Shown: one piece after another, positions 1 to 9,193 of the stretch
How positions within the stretch are numbered: position 1 is the first letter of the stretch
Layout of the letters: every line of letters starts with the position of its first letter
Assembly: GCA_026785865.1 (NCBI GenBank)
Contig: JAJAZG010000576.1
Span: 1 to 41,798, forward strand
Length of the DNA stretch: 41,798 nucleotides
DNA from: Pseudanabaena sp. CAN_BIN31
GTDB lineage: Bacteria > Cyanobacteriota > Cyanobacteriia > Pseudanabaenales > Pseudanabaenaceae
Reading direction: 5' to 3'
Notes under the pieces: generated by a model
What the model saw: the letters and a program-made list of their open reading frames with translations, nothing else
Databases searched by the model: none
What the model was told of the DNA's origin: nothing
Position numbers and translations under genes: made by a program

Positions 1-1
1 T

Positions 2-268
2 AAAACTAAGTTGTATGGCTGTGAATTAGTATTAGCAAATCGATGGTTTCCATCGTCAAAGACTTGCTCAAATTGTGGCAATAAGAAACAAGCTCTATCG
101 CTTTCAGAGCGCACATATAACTGTGAATGTGGCTTTGTCTGCGATAGAGATGTTAATGCTGCAATAAATTTAGTACGGCTAGTTAAGTCGGATTTTAAGC
201 CTGTGGACAAGAAGGAGCCGACTCCCTTGGTTGAATCAGGAAATAAACAGCAAACTAGGTTTGCATAG
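2..268 (+). CDS. TnpB (IS200/IS605-type), C-terminal part, cut by window start
   Basis: This is the C-terminal end of a TnpB/OrfB RNA-guided nuclease; the frame is open to the first base, so the gene begins outside the window. What is visible is the typical TnpB tail: an ANRWFPSSK stretch, a four-cysteine zinc ribbon (CSNCG near residue 24 and CECG near residue 42 of the visible part), and the RuvC-III motif CDRDVNAAINL whose aspartate is catalytic in this family. The final 25 residues are variable, as usual. A TTG at 11 is not a real start because homologous sequence continues upstream of it. The zinc ribbon is intact, unlike the one in the IS607 TnpB further along. No transposase gene is visible on this side. 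Confidence 0.9.
   Translation, partial: KTKLYGCELVLANRWFPSSKTCSNCGNKKQALSLSERTYNCECGFVCDRDVNAAINLVRLVKSDFKPVDKKEPTPLVESGNKQQTRFA
250..264 (+). repeat. Short hairpin near right end of the tnpB element
   Basis: GCAAAC and GTTTGC flank a three-base loop (TAG), overlapping the last codons of tnpB. IS200/IS605-type elements carry subterminal hairpins that the transposase recognises, and the TnpB guide RNA extends over this region. A second stem, AGTCGG at 186-191 with CCGACT at 218-223, lies just upstream and could belong to the same RNA scaffold. The exact element end is not visible, but the foreign reading frame resumes by about 280-289. Confidence 0.4.
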
Positions 269-288
269 GTTTTTTATAACGGACGCAG

Positions 289-465
289 CAGGGTGAAGCT
301 AGTTTATTGATCCGCATATTAATTCGTCGTTGTGGTAATCTTAATCCTAGTCAGTTACAAAAAGTGCGATCGCTTTCTATTGACCAACTAGAATCTCTCG
401 GTGAATCCCTATTAGATTTTCAGAACATCTCAGATCTAGACAATTGGCTTAATTGTTTCCCTTAG
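289..465 (+). pseudogene. DUF4351-like C-terminal remnant
   Basis: An open frame without a start codon, beginning just after the tnpB element, encodes about 58 residues that read like the DUF4351 domain at the C-terminus of cyanobacterial Rpn/PD-(D/E)XK transposase-like proteins: GEASLLIRILIRRCGNL, then LSIDQLESLGESLLDF, then DNWLN. The frame is closed upstream by TAA at 277-279 and ends at TAG 463-465. The upstream half of the gene is missing, so this is best read as a gene broken by the tnpB element. From 466 to 628 I see no gene, only AT-rich leader DNA before the flippase. Confidence 0.6.
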
Positions 466-628
466 ATTTTTCATCTCTTTATGGTTGTTGAGAGGGATCT
501 GCCGATCGCCACAGATTGAAATCGACATCTTCTAAATAATAATTGAGTGCTCAGTATGATCAATGCAATAATTATTCTTAAACAATCATAAAAATATTAT
601 CAAAAGAATTCAGGAAGATTAGCTAAAA

Positions 629-1981
629 ATGCAGACAAGCGATCGCCATATACCGAGCAAAGTTGGTAAAGGATTTAAAAAAATCCTTGGTAATATAAGC
701 TGGCTATTTGCTGAACGTATTTTTAGTATGTTCATTAGCTTGTTTATTAACGTTCTCGTAATTCGATATTTAGGTCCAAAGAATTTAGGTCAATTAAGTT
801 ATGCCCTTAGTTTTGTGGCTCTAGTGGGAGTTGCCGCTAAATTGGGCTTGGATGGCATTGTTGTCAGAAATATTGTCCAAAAGCAAGATTCTGCGCCAGA
901 AATTTTAGGGACAGCTTTTACACTAAAATTTATAGCTTCTATTATCACGATCGCCATAACTTTTGTTCTTGCTCTATTCCTCAATCAAGATATACAGATT
1001 AACTATTTAATTCTGATCGTTGCCTTGACAACATTATTTAATAGTCTTGAAGTAATAGAGTTTTGGTTTCGATCTCAGGTGATCGCCCGACCAATGGTTA
1101 TGATAAGAACTGGTATTCTTATATTTTCTTCTATCGCTAAATTATTCTTAATTCAGTGGAAATCATCTCTGGAACTTTTTGCTTGGTTATTGCTTATTGA
1201 GAGTGTTCTGACCGCGATCGCTATGTTGTTTGTATACAAATCTAGCAATCACTCCATCAGAAAATGGAAATTCAATAATATCTATGCGAAAGATATGTTG
1301 AAAGACTCTTTCCCTCTCATTTTCGCAGCTATTTCTGTGACCATATACATGAAGATAGATCAGATTATGCTAGCAAATATGTCCACCAGTTCAGAAGTAG
1401 GAAATTATGCCGCAGCCATTAGATTTTCCGAGATATGGTACTTTATCCCTATGTTTGTCTGTGCTTCAATTTTTCCTAGTATTGTTCGTAGTAAGGAGAG
1501 GGGCATTTATGAATATCAGATAAGAATTCAACAACTATATGATTTGATGGGATGGCTATCTTGGATTATTATCATCTTTATGAGTTTGATTGGGACTTCT
1601 GTGGTTAAAGCGCTTATTGGGGTAGAGTTTGATCGGGCGATTCCCATACTGTTACTACATATTTGGGCTACGCCCTTTGTCTTTTTAGGTGTCGCTAGAA
1701 GTCAATGGTTAATGGCCGAGAATTTGACATCTTTAAGTTTTAAAACTTCTATTTTGGGTGCTACAATCAACATAGTTTTGAACTATTTTCTTATCCCTGT
1801 CTATGGTGGCGTAGGTGCTGCGATCGCTACAGTAATTTCATATGGTGTTCAGTCACATTTTAGTTGTATTCTATTTAAAGAGATGCACCAACAGTTTAGT
1901 CTTTTGATGAATGGACTCTTCGTTCCTTTTCGGATTAATCAAAATATAATTTATTTTAGATCAATCATCAAACTTATCTAA
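629..1981 (+). CDS. Polysaccharide flippase, Wzx-type (MOP superfamily)
   Basis: Probable lipid-linked oligosaccharide flippase of the inner membrane, which would move undecaprenyl-linked repeat units to the periplasm. The 450-residue protein is hydrophobic almost throughout, with about twelve predicted membrane spans, and the N-terminal pattern (LFAERIFSMFISLFINVLVIRYLGP) is characteristic of RfbX/Wzx proteins, which are normally 400-500 residues. An AGGAAG at 612-617 precedes the ATG by eleven bases. It is the first gene of a same-strand run of glycan genes, and a Wzy-like polymerase at 5906 matches a Wzx/Wzy pathway. Substrate specificity cannot be read from the sequence. Confidence 0.85.
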   Translation: MQTSDRHIPSKVGKGFKKILGNISWLFAERIFSMFISLFINVLVIRYLGPKNLGQLSYALSFVALVGVAAKLGLDGIVVRNIVQKQDSAPEILGTAFTLKFIASIITIAITFVLALFLNQDIQINYLILIVALTTLFNSLEVIEFWFRSQVIARPMVMIRTGILIFSSIAKLFLIQWKSSLELFAWLLLIESVLTAIAMLFVYKSSNHSIRKWKFNNIYAKDMLKDSFPLIFAAISVTIYMKIDQIMLANMSTSSEVGNYAAAIRFSEIWYFIPMFVCASIFPSIVRSKERGIYEYQIRIQQLYDLMGWLSWIIIIFMSLIGTSVVKALIGVEFDRAIPILLLHIWATPFVFLGVARSQWLMAENLTSLSFKTSILGATINIVLNYFLIPVYGGVGAAIATVISYGVQSHFSCILFKEMHQQFSLLMNGLFVPFRINQNIIYFRSIIKLI

Positions 1982-2006
1982 AGCATTCATTCCAGTAACT
2001 GAATCG

Positions 2007-2939
2007 ATGATTAAAACGCCAGTAGCATTCATTATATTTAATCGCCCAGATACTACAGCAAAAGTATTTGAGGCTATCCGTCAAGCTAAACCTCCCAAGC
2101 TTTTTGTAATTGCAGATGGACCACGTAGCGATCGCCCTGATGAAGCCGCAAAATGTGCAGCAGCACGCGCTATTATCGATGGTGTTGATTGGGAGTGTGA
2201 GGTATTGACCAATTATTCAGATGTCAATTTGAGTTGTAAATCGCGTGTTTCCAGTGGATTAGATTGGGTATTTGACAATGTTGAAGAAGCAATTGTATTA
2301 GAAGATGATTGTCTTCCTCATCCTAGCTTCTTTACTTTTTGTGAAGAACTGTTAGATAAATATCGATATGACGAGAGAATTGCTGTAATTTCTGGACAGA
2401 ATGTACAATTTGGTCGTCAAAGAACAGACTATAGCTACTATTTCTCTCGCTATAACCATTGTTGGGTATGGGCAAGTTGGAGACGAAGCTGGAAAAACTT
2501 TGACTATGATATGAAATTATGGGATTTAATCAGAGATAGTGATTGGTTAGGAGATATTTTTCAGGATAAGAGAGATGTTAAAGTTTGGACTAAAATTTTT
2601 CAAAATGTTTATGATCAAAAGATAAATAGCTGGGCTTATCGCTGGACTTTATCATGCTGGCTACAAAATCAGGTGAGTATTTTGTCTAACGTTAATTTAA
2701 TATCCAACATTGGATTTGGATCTGAAGGAACAAATACAAGAAATTCTGATAGCGTATTTTCTGAAACATCCTGTGAAAACATGATATTCCCTCTAAACCA
2801 TCCACCATTTATGATTCGAGATGCAAAATCTGATGATTTCACTCAAAAGACTTTATACGGTGTACCCCTTTTAATTATTCGTATTAAAAGAAAGGTCAAA
2901 GCTATTTATTCTTCTATACTAGGGAAAAAGCACGTTTAA
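2007..2939 (+). CDS. Glycosyltransferase (GT-A fold, HlpA-like)
   Basis: Probable nucleotide-sugar glycosyltransferase of 310 residues. The start FIIFNRPD (residues 8-15), the segment VIADGPR (34-40) and the acidic metal-binding-like motif LEDDC (98-102) fit GT-A enzymes of the group often annotated as hemolytic protein HlpA-like, related to GNT-I type transferases. A conserved aromatic block, HCWVWASWRRSW, follows near residue 150. It lies 25 bases after the flippase and 42 bases before the first FkbM gene, so it is probably co-transcribed. Donor and acceptor sugars are unknown. Confidence 0.75.
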   Translation: MIKTPVAFIIFNRPDTTAKVFEAIRQAKPPKLFVIADGPRSDRPDEAAKCAAARAIIDGVDWECEVLTNYSDVNLSCKSRVSSGLDWVFDNVEEAIVLEDDCLPHPSFFTFCEELLDKYRYDERIAVISGQNVQFGRQRTDYSYYFSRYNHCWVWASWRRSWKNFDYDMKLWDLIRDSDWLGDIFQDKRDVKVWTKIFQNVYDQKINSWAYRWTLSCWLQNQVSILSNVNLISNIGFGSEGTNTRNSDSVFSETSCENMIFPLNHPPFMIRDAKSDDFTQKTLYGVPLLIIRIKRKVKAIYSSILGKKHV

Positions 2940-2981
2940 TTTTTTTAATTCTGTCCAGTAAATTTAGAAAAGAAGAAAATC

Positions 2982-3710
2982 ATGAACCCACTACAATTTA
3001 TTTCAAGAGCTGGAAAAAAAATCTACCGTTCTATTTGTAAGCTAATCAATAGGGACAATATAACTTTATCAAAAATTTCACCTCGTAAGGACTTGACTGA
3101 ATTAGGGACAAAATATGGTGGGTGGGTTATACCAAAAAGTTTACTTGATTCCGATTCAATTTGTTATTGTGTTGGTTGTGGCGAAGATATATCATTTGAT
3201 CTGGCTCTGATTGACCAAATAGGTTGTGATGTATTTGGATTTGATCCGACTCCACGAGCTATTCAATTTGTGAAACAAGTAGCTGGTAATAATACCAAAT
3301 ATCATTTTTTTGAAGTGGGTTTATGGGACAAAGATGATACTTTGAAATTCTATGCACCAAGAAATTCCGATCATGTTTCTCATTCTCTTCTTAATCTACA
3401 AGGAACAGAAGATTATTTTATGGCTAAGGTGAGGCGGCTAAATGAAATTATGCAGGAGCATAATCACAAAAAAATTGATTTACTTAAGATTGATATTGAA
3501 GGTGCTGAATATAAAGTCATCGATTCAATAATTGAGGATGGGCTAGATATCAAAATCCTCTGTATCGAATATGATGAATGCTTTAATCCATTAGATAGTA
3601 GTTACAAACTAAGAATTAAACATTCCGTTAATCAATTACTTAATGCTGGCTTTTCTTTAGTTTGTGCGCAGGGTAGTGGCAATTATACATTTATCAAACA
3701 AAATGATTAA
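2982..3710 (+). CDS. FkbM-type SAM methyltransferase (copy 1)
   Basis: Probable O-methyltransferase acting on a sugar or glycan, 242 residues. The SAM-binding glycine motif is VGCGED (64-69) followed by FGFDPT (85-90), and the FkbM signature LLKIDIEGAE lies at 167-176. The N-terminal 50 residues are basic and poorly conserved. The stop codon overlaps the start of the following truncated glycosyltransferase by eight bases. The VGCGEDISFDL version of motif I differs from the DVGANIG of copy 2 at 3935, so the two are not recent duplicates and probably methylate different positions. Confidence 0.8.
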   Translation: MNPLQFISRAGKKIYRSICKLINRDNITLSKISPRKDLTELGTKYGGWVIPKSLLDSDSICYCVGCGEDISFDLALIDQIGCDVFGFDPTPRAIQFVKQVAGNNTKYHFFEVGLWDKDDTLKFYAPRNSDHVSHSLLNLQGTEDYFMAKVRRLNEIMQEHNHKKIDLLKIDIEGAEYKVIDSIIEDGLDIKILCIEYDECFNPLDSSYKLRIKHSVNQLLNAGFSLVCAQGSGNYTFIKQND

Positions 3711-3951
3711 ACCACTCCTAATTAGCACTAATGATATTAATGGAGGTGCTGCCCGTGCCGCTTATCGTTTGCACCGAGGCTTACAAAGTATAAATATAAG
3801 TTCTCAGATGCTTGTCCAAAACAAGGAAAGTGACGACTATACAGTAATTGCTCCAGCAACCAAACTAAGTAAAGTAATCGGCAAATTAAAACCTACTTTA
3901 GACCTACTACGATTACAACTTTACCCCAACAAATATGAAACAAACAATTAG
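3703..3951 (+). pseudogene. Truncated GT4 glycosyltransferase, N-terminal 82 residues only
   Basis: This frame matches the N-terminus of the intact glycosyltransferase at 4642 almost position for position. Both read GGA then AAYRLH(R/Q)GL, then MLV, DD(Y/F)TV, KL(S/A)K, KL(K/S)PTLD and finally YPN. After YPN the match stops, and a stop follows within seven codons. The acceptor-binding domain is incomplete and the whole nucleotide-sugar-binding domain is missing, so catalysis is not expected. The break falls exactly where the second FkbM gene starts (ATG at 3935, 17-base overlap). The most likely origin is an older FkbM-GT pair cut by insertion or recombination with a second FkbM-GT pair. ATG 3703 is chosen because the homology begins there. 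Confidence 0.75.
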
Positions 3952-4645
3952 GAAATTACTACACCAATTAGGAATTGACGTAAAGCGCTACGAGGGTTCT
4001 GATTATGCAATAATTAAGAAACTTCTTGATTACCATCACATCGATCTAGTTTTAGACGTAGGAGCAAATATTGGTCAATATTACAAGTTTCTTAGAGATT
4101 CAGGTTATTCTGGAAGAGTTGTTTCTTTTGAACCACTCAGTGATGCTTACTCTCAACTAACAAAAATTAGTAAGAGATGCCAGTCGTGGGAAATAGCACC
4201 CCGAACAGCTATAGGTAATCAAGAGGGAGAGATTTCGATTAATATTGCTGGCAATAGCCAAAGTAGTTCTTTGCTGCCAATGTTAGATAATCATATATCG
4301 GCTTTTCCTGAGTCGGCTTATCTGCGGACTGAGACAGTCAAAATAACTAGCTTAGATCGTATCGCCCCTAATTATATTCATGGTAATAGTGGAACTTTTC
4401 TGAAATTAGATGTACAGGGCTACGAGCAACAAGTTTTAGAAGGCGCTAAAGGTATTCTGCCTCAAATTAAAGGAATACAACTAGAAATGTCTTTGCTCTC
4501 TCTTTACCAAGGAGAATTATTGTTTAGAGAAATGCTGGATTACATGGAAGATTTGGGCTACTTTCTCCATTGGATGAAACCGACTTGCCTAAATCCTAAA
4601 ACAGGTCAAATGATGCAAGTAGATGGGATTTTTTTTAAGCTATGA
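3935..4645 (+). CDS. FkbM-type SAM methyltransferase (copy 2)
   Basis: Probable glycan O-methyltransferase, 236 residues. The SAM motif DVGANIG is at 41-47, the acidic residue that binds the ribose hydroxyls is in SFEP (64-67), and the FkbM motif LKLDVQGYE is at 156-164, followed by VLEGA. This is a textbook FkbM domain. Its start overlaps the 3' end of the truncated glycosyltransferase, and its TGA overlaps the ATG of the next glycosyltransferase (ATGA at 4642-4645), indicating translational coupling with that enzyme. Confidence 0.85.
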   Translation: MKQTIRKLLHQLGIDVKRYEGSDYAIIKKLLDYHHIDLVLDVGANIGQYYKFLRDSGYSGRVVSFEPLSDAYSQLTKISKRCQSWEIAPRTAIGNQEGEISINIAGNSQSSSLLPMLDNHISAFPESAYLRTETVKITSLDRIAPNYIHGNSGTFLKLDVQGYEQQVLEGAKGILPQIKGIQLEMSLLSLYQGELLFREMLDYMEDLGYFLHWMKPTCLNPKTGQMMQVDGIFFKL

Positions 4646-5889
4646 GAGTTTGTCTAATCAGTCATTCGGACGGGAGAGGCGGCGCTTATGCAGCAGCTTA
4701 CCGTTTACATCAAGGTCTTAAAGCAATAAATGCCAATTCGACTATGTTAGTTGGCGAAAAAACCCGCGATGATTTTACAGTTTTAGGCTCAAGTAGCAAG
4801 TTAGCTAAGGGATGGTCAAAATTATCACCTACTTTAGATTCATTTCCGCTAAAAATCTATCCTAACCGCGATCAATCGTCAATTTCTCTTCAATGGCTAC
4901 CTGATCAAGTGGCCGCAAAAGTAGCTCAAATCAATCCTGATGTAATTAATTTACACTGGGTTAATGCTGGCTATCTACAAATCGAAACACTTGCTAAATT
5001 CAAAAAACCTATTGTTTGGACACTCCATGATATGTGGGCATTTACTGGAGGATGTCACTACAACGGAGATTGTATAAATTACGTGAACTCCTGTGGAGCT
5101 TGCCCTCAACTGCATAGTAATACAGAAAAAGATTTATCACGTTGGGTTTGGAGGCGTAAAGCAAAGGCATGGGAAGATTTAAATCTAACTATAGTCACCC
5201 CTAGCCATTGGTTGGCTGACTGCGCTAAAAAAAGTTCTTTGTTCCAAAATTTACGAATTGAAGTCATACCCTATGGTTTAGACGCTCAAGTTTACAAACC
5301 CATTGATCAAGCAATAGCAAGAAATTTGCTCAATTTACCATTAGATAAAAAGCTGGTGTTGTTTGGGGCAATTAACTCGACAGGCGACAGACGTAAGGGC
5401 TTTCATTTACTTGAACCTGCTTTGCAGGAGTTGAGCGAAGATAAAAAACTGGAAAATGTAGAAGTAGTTATTTTTGGTGCTTCTCGTCCTTCAGAAGTTC
5501 CTAATTTGGGATTCCCAATACATTACTTAGGACGGTTAAATGATGATATAGCATTAGCATTGTTATATTCAGCAGCAGATGTATTTATTGCCCCTTCTGT
5601 GCAAGATAATTTACCAAATACAGTTATGGAGTCCTTAGCTTGCGGTACTCCCTGCATAGCTTTTGACATTGGCGGTATGTCTGATATGATTGAGCATCAA
5701 AAAAATGGTTATTTAGCTAAACCTTTCGATGTAGATGACTTAGCCAGAGGAATTGCTTGGGTGTTAGAGGATGAAGAAAGATTAAGACAGTTAGGCAGTA
5801 ATGGTCGTAAAAAAGTAGAGCAGAAGTTTACTTTAGAAATACAAGCCAAGAATTATCTGTCCGTGTATCAAAATATCGTTTATAAATAA
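4642..5889 (+). CDS. GT4-family glycosyltransferase
   Basis: Retaining GT-B glycosyltransferase of 415 residues, cytoplasmic or peripheral at the membrane. The N-terminal GGAYAAAYRLHQGL segment and the aromatic/cysteine block LHDMWAFTGGCHY with further cysteines to CGACP (about 127-155) are typical of a GT4 subgroup common in cyanobacterial polysaccharide clusters. The C-terminal domain carries the donor-binding motif PNTVMESLACGTPCIAF near 325-342, with the E-x7-E-like glutamates. It is coupled to the FkbM gene before it by a four-base overlap. The same enzyme type appears truncated at 3703. Confidence 0.85.
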   Translation: MRVCLISHSDGRGGAYAAAYRLHQGLKAINANSTMLVGEKTRDDFTVLGSSSKLAKGWSKLSPTLDSFPLKIYPNRDQSSISLQWLPDQVAAKVAQINPDVINLHWVNAGYLQIETLAKFKKPIVWTLHDMWAFTGGCHYNGDCINYVNSCGACPQLHSNTEKDLSRWVWRRKAKAWEDLNLTIVTPSHWLADCAKKSSLFQNLRIEVIPYGLDAQVYKPIDQAIARNLLNLPLDKKLVLFGAINSTGDRRKGFHLLEPALQELSEDKKLENVEVVIFGASRPSEVPNLGFPIHYLGRLNDDIALALLYSAADVFIAPSVQDNLPNTVMESLACGTPCIAFDIGGMSDMIEHQKNGYLAKPFDVDDLARGIAWVLEDEERLRQLGSNGRKKVEQKFTLEIQAKNYLSVYQNIVYK

Positions 5890-5905
5890 AATAAGGAACA
5901 TGAGT

Positions 5906-7210
5906 ATGAAAAACAAAGAAGGATTAAAGTTTGTATGTTTATGTCTTAGTTTATTTATAATTGGTTTAGCGATACCTCGGATATCTACTCTGTTCATTAT
6001 TCTTCTTCCTCTATTTTTGGGATTCTGTGGATATTTAAGGATTCCAAGGTACTTTGTCAAATCCAAAAGTGTTCTAGTTTCGATATTATCATTAATTCTG
6101 TTCGTCATAGTAAATTACTACCAATTGTTTTACTATGGTATTCAATCTAATTCAGATACAAGTTGGGCATTTTCACATATTTTTATTATCATTGGATTAT
6201 TCTTTACTAGTATTTCTTTGGATTTTAGAAAAATTCCGTTCCCATCTTTTAGTTTAGTAGCAATAAACTTATCTATATTTTTTGGATCATCTCTTTTTGT
6301 GTTTTTGAGTGTGGCGCAATACCATAGTTGGAGTTTTGGGATCGCGAATATTTTGGTAAAAGAAAGAGCAGTGCCAACTATATGGAATTCCCTCGAAGCA
6401 ATAAATGGTCCAAGCTTAGATATTTACTCTTATTTAGGCTTATCAACGATAGGTATATTAATTATCTTGCTTCTAAAACTTGTTGATTATTTCGATAAAT
6501 CTAAGAGATTTATCTTTACCTTTACTATTGTTTCATTTTTCTCGGTGTTGATGGCTGCTTACTCATCTATTGCTTTAGGAGCGCGGACACCATTTGTAGT
6601 TTTATTGCTTTCGATTTTTGTTACTTGTGTGTTTATCACTTTTTTCAACAGTGATTCTAAGACTAAGAAATCAATAACGCTATATTCTCTTGGCTTGTTT
6701 ATTTTTTTTATTGTGATTTGTATCTTTACATATTATGCGTTAATGGAAAACTTGATTGGATTGCTGGACAACATGGTCGAAAACGGTATCGGTAATAGAT
6801 TCGCAGATGAAGGTCTAGAAACAGACAGGTATCAAATTTGGTTAGAAGTTTTAAGCCAAATGATTGATTTGCCTTGGGGCGGTAAAGTTATGATTATCTC
6901 AGGGAGTTATGCTCATAATATTTGGTTAGATCAAATATATGAGGCAGGGATATTTAGTGGGTTGTTTCTTTTGACGTTCCATCTATCTCAAATTCTAATT
7001 ATTTTCAAATTTTTACAATTAAAGTTGCCAAAAATGATCCATGTTTTTGGCTTGTGTTCTACCTTAGCATTTTTTACTGCATTCCTACAGGCTCCAGTTA
7101 TGCAAGCTTCTACTCTTTATTTTGGAGTGTCTTGTTTTTTCTTTGGCTCATTATCAAGGTTTACATCGGATTGTAAATATGATCACAAACTGTTAAAATG
7201 TAGCTTATAG
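5906..7210 (+). CDS. O-antigen polymerase/ligase-like membrane protein (Wzy-type)
   Basis: Integral membrane protein of about 434 residues with ten or more predicted spans and one larger hydrophilic stretch around residues 285-335. That stretch contains ENGIGNRFADEGLETDRYQIW, and the segment GGKVMIISGSYAHNIWLDQIYEAG follows soon after. The RxxxW region followed by an HNxxL-like sequence (AHNIWLD) is characteristic of Wzy/O-antigen ligase proteins. An AAGGA at 5893-5897 is eight bases before ATG 5906 but only two before ATG 5900, so 5906 is the likelier start. Together with the flippase at 629 it supports a Wzx/Wzy-dependent pathway. Confidence 0.8.
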   Translation: MKNKEGLKFVCLCLSLFIIGLAIPRISTLFIILLPLFLGFCGYLRIPRYFVKSKSVLVSILSLILFVIVNYYQLFYYGIQSNSDTSWAFSHIFIIIGLFFTSISLDFRKIPFPSFSLVAINLSIFFGSSLFVFLSVAQYHSWSFGIANILVKERAVPTIWNSLEAINGPSLDIYSYLGLSTIGILIILLLKLVDYFDKSKRFIFTFTIVSFFSVLMAAYSSIALGARTPFVVLLLSIFVTCVFITFFNSDSKTKKSITLYSLGLFIFFIVICIFTYYALMENLIGLLDNMVENGIGNRFADEGLETDRYQIWLEVLSQMIDLPWGGKVMIISGSYAHNIWLDQIYEAGIFSGLFLLTFHLSQILIIFKFLQLKLPKMIHVFGLCSTLAFFTAFLQAPVMQASTLYFGVSCFFFGSLSRFTSDCKYDHKLLKCSL

Positions 7211-7229
7211 TCTGCAAAGTCTTTCCTAT

Positions 7230-8348
7230 ATGAAAATATGCTTTATCACAAGTAAAACTATTACAACTCATGCCACGATGAAACGTGCTTTTGGCATGGC
7301 TCCCCCATTAATTGATTTAGGGCATGAAGTTACTATATATTTACAAGATTCTGCGGATAATAAAGAGGCTATATCTAGTTATACAAAGGTAAAAGCCGAC
7401 TACTTCCATGCGGGGTCAGCTTTATTTGAGAGAAAACAAAAGCAAGACTTTGTGATGCAAAATAAATTTGATGTTGTTTATATCTGTGGTTTGGGTTTTG
7501 GGAATGCTATAAATCCTCAAGGTATAAGTAATTGTCTTTTTTTGATGGATCATGTGGAACTAGAATCATCAATTATTGGGAGTCCTTTACTAAGAAGGCT
7601 TGCTCTATACTTTTTAGAATGGCAAAGTATATGGGCTTACGAAGGTTCGATCGTAGCTAGTCGATACCTAGAATTTCTATTCCGTCGGCGTTTTCATAGA
7701 TTGGGCTTGCGTCGCCAAATTTTATGGTTTCCTTACGCCTATGATTCACATAGTTTTGTGCCAACGCATGGCAGTATAGGCAAACTTCGGAATAGGTACT
7801 CTGGGAAAAAGCTGATTGTTTATATGGGAGGTCTTTATCGTAGCTATGGTTGCTTTGAAATGCTAGAAGCTGCTAGATTATTGCAGCAACAAGTATCTAA
7901 TTTTGTATTCTTGATTATTGGCAGGGGGCCTGAACAGCAAAGAGCAGAACAATTTGTGAAGGAACATACTTTACAAGAGTGTGTGAAATTTCAAGGCTAT
8001 ATTCCAGAATCTGAGTTGCCTACATTTCTTTACGGGGCTGATGTGTTATTGTCGCCCTTAAATGATACTGTCACTGACTGGGCAAGATGTCCTAGTAAAA
8101 TCCTGATGTACATGGCTACCAAGAAACCTATTGTAACTTGCCGTATTGGGGAAGCATGGGAATATTTACAGGATGATGGGTTTTACTATGAACCAAATTC
8201 AGTAGATTCAATGGTAGCTACTATTAAAAGAGCAATGAGTGTTGCTGATATTTGGGTACCTATGTATAATCCAAACAGTCATACTTGGGAAACTCGTGTT
8301 GATACTTGGCTTGACTGGATATATCGTGTCAGACCAAATTTGACCTAG
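7230..8348 (+). CDS. GT4-family glycosyltransferase
   Basis: GT-B glycosyltransferase of 372 residues. The N-terminal domain starts with KICFITSKTI and an LGHEVTIYLQ strand. The C-terminal domain has VYMGGLY near 190, IIGRGPEQQ near 230 and the donor-site segment CPSKILMYMATKKPIV near 286-301. The glutamates usual in the E-x7-E motif are not both evident there, a variation seen in several GT4 subfamilies. It follows the polymerase by 19 bases. A hydrophobic patch near 120-140 suggests peripheral membrane contact. Sugar specificity is unknown. Confidence 0.78.
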   Translation: MKICFITSKTITTHATMKRAFGMAPPLIDLGHEVTIYLQDSADNKEAISSYTKVKADYFHAGSALFERKQKQDFVMQNKFDVVYICGLGFGNAINPQGISNCLFLMDHVELESSIIGSPLLRRLALYFLEWQSIWAYEGSIVASRYLEFLFRRRFHRLGLRRQILWFPYAYDSHSFVPTHGSIGKLRNRYSGKKLIVYMGGLYRSYGCFEMLEAARLLQQQVSNFVFLIIGRGPEQQRAEQFVKEHTLQECVKFQGYIPESELPTFLYGADVLLSPLNDTVTDWARCPSKILMYMATKKPIVTCRIGEAWEYLQDDGFYYEPNSVDSMVATIKRAMSVADIWVPMYNPNSHTWETRVDTWLDWIYRVRPNLT

Positions 8349-8390
8349 ATCACATTTATCTTCATTAGTATATATTTTGGATAAAAATCA

Positions 8391-9170
8391 GTGGAAAATA
8401 CTTCAAAATCTTTTTATGATCGACAATATACCAGTGCTCAATACGCTGAGTATGAGACTCCACCTTATTTAAATAAGGTGCAAAAATTTCTCAATGAGGT
8501 TGATGAACACAGGAAAGCTTCAAGTGTGCTTGAAGTGGGCTGTGGTCGTGGACACTATAGACATCTTCACCCTAATTGGATTGGCACTGATTATTCAGAA
8601 GAAGGATTGAGAATGATTGAAGATCGTCCTGTGTTCGTCAGTGATGCTCAAGATTTATCAATGGTAGCTTCAAATTCTATAGATATTCTATGGAGTATTA
8701 CAGTTTTGGAGCATATTCCGCAACCTGAACTTGCTTTAGCGGAATTTGAGCGCGTTTTAAAACCTGGAGGGTATCTTTTTCTTCTACCTGCTTGGCAGTG
8801 CCGATGGTGGGATTGCTTTGGCATTTCTGTTAGAAAATACAGAGACTTACCATTGCATTTTCGATTAATAAAACTATTGCTACCTTTTTTAAATAGTATT
8901 GCTTATAGGTCACTGACAATAATGCCTTTAAGGCTCTATCGACGATTTTCATCTTTTCTATCCCAAAATTCTACCTCTTACTATTACCGCAAACTTCCAG
9001 CAGACTATGAAACTTTTTGGATAGCAGATTCTGATGCTTGTAGCTGGTTGGATGCTCATGAAACTATTCTGTGGTTTATCTCAAGAGGTCACACCTGTAT
9101 CAGCCATCCTTCTGCATTTAAACAAATTCTGATCCGTTCTGGAGAAGTGATTTTCAAAATAATTAAATAA
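8391..9170 (+). CDS. Class I SAM-dependent methyltransferase
   Basis: Probable small-molecule or glycan methyltransferase of the Methyltransf_11 type, 259 residues. Motif I is VLEVGCGRG (46-54), an acidic residue follows in GTDYSEEG (65-72), and the post-II region reads LEHIPQPELALAEFERVLKPGG (about 106-127). The C-terminal 100 residues, rich in aromatic and basic residues, match no domain I recognise and may bind the substrate. The start is GTG at 8391; no in-frame ATG lies near enough to keep motif I spacing. It sits in the glycan cluster between two glycosyltransferases. Confidence 0.78.
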   Translation: MENTSKSFYDRQYTSAQYAEYETPPYLNKVQKFLNEVDEHRKASSVLEVGCGRGHYRHLHPNWIGTDYSEEGLRMIEDRPVFVSDAQDLSMVASNSIDILWSITVLEHIPQPELALAEFERVLKPGGYLFLLPAWQCRWWDCFGISVRKYRDLPLHFRLIKLLLPFLNSIAYRSLTIMPLRLYRRFSSFLSQNSTSYYYRKLPADYETFWIADSDACSWLDAHETILWFISRGHTCISHPSAFKQILIRSGEVIFKIIK

Positions 9171-9193
9171 CATCTATTTATGACTATACAATC

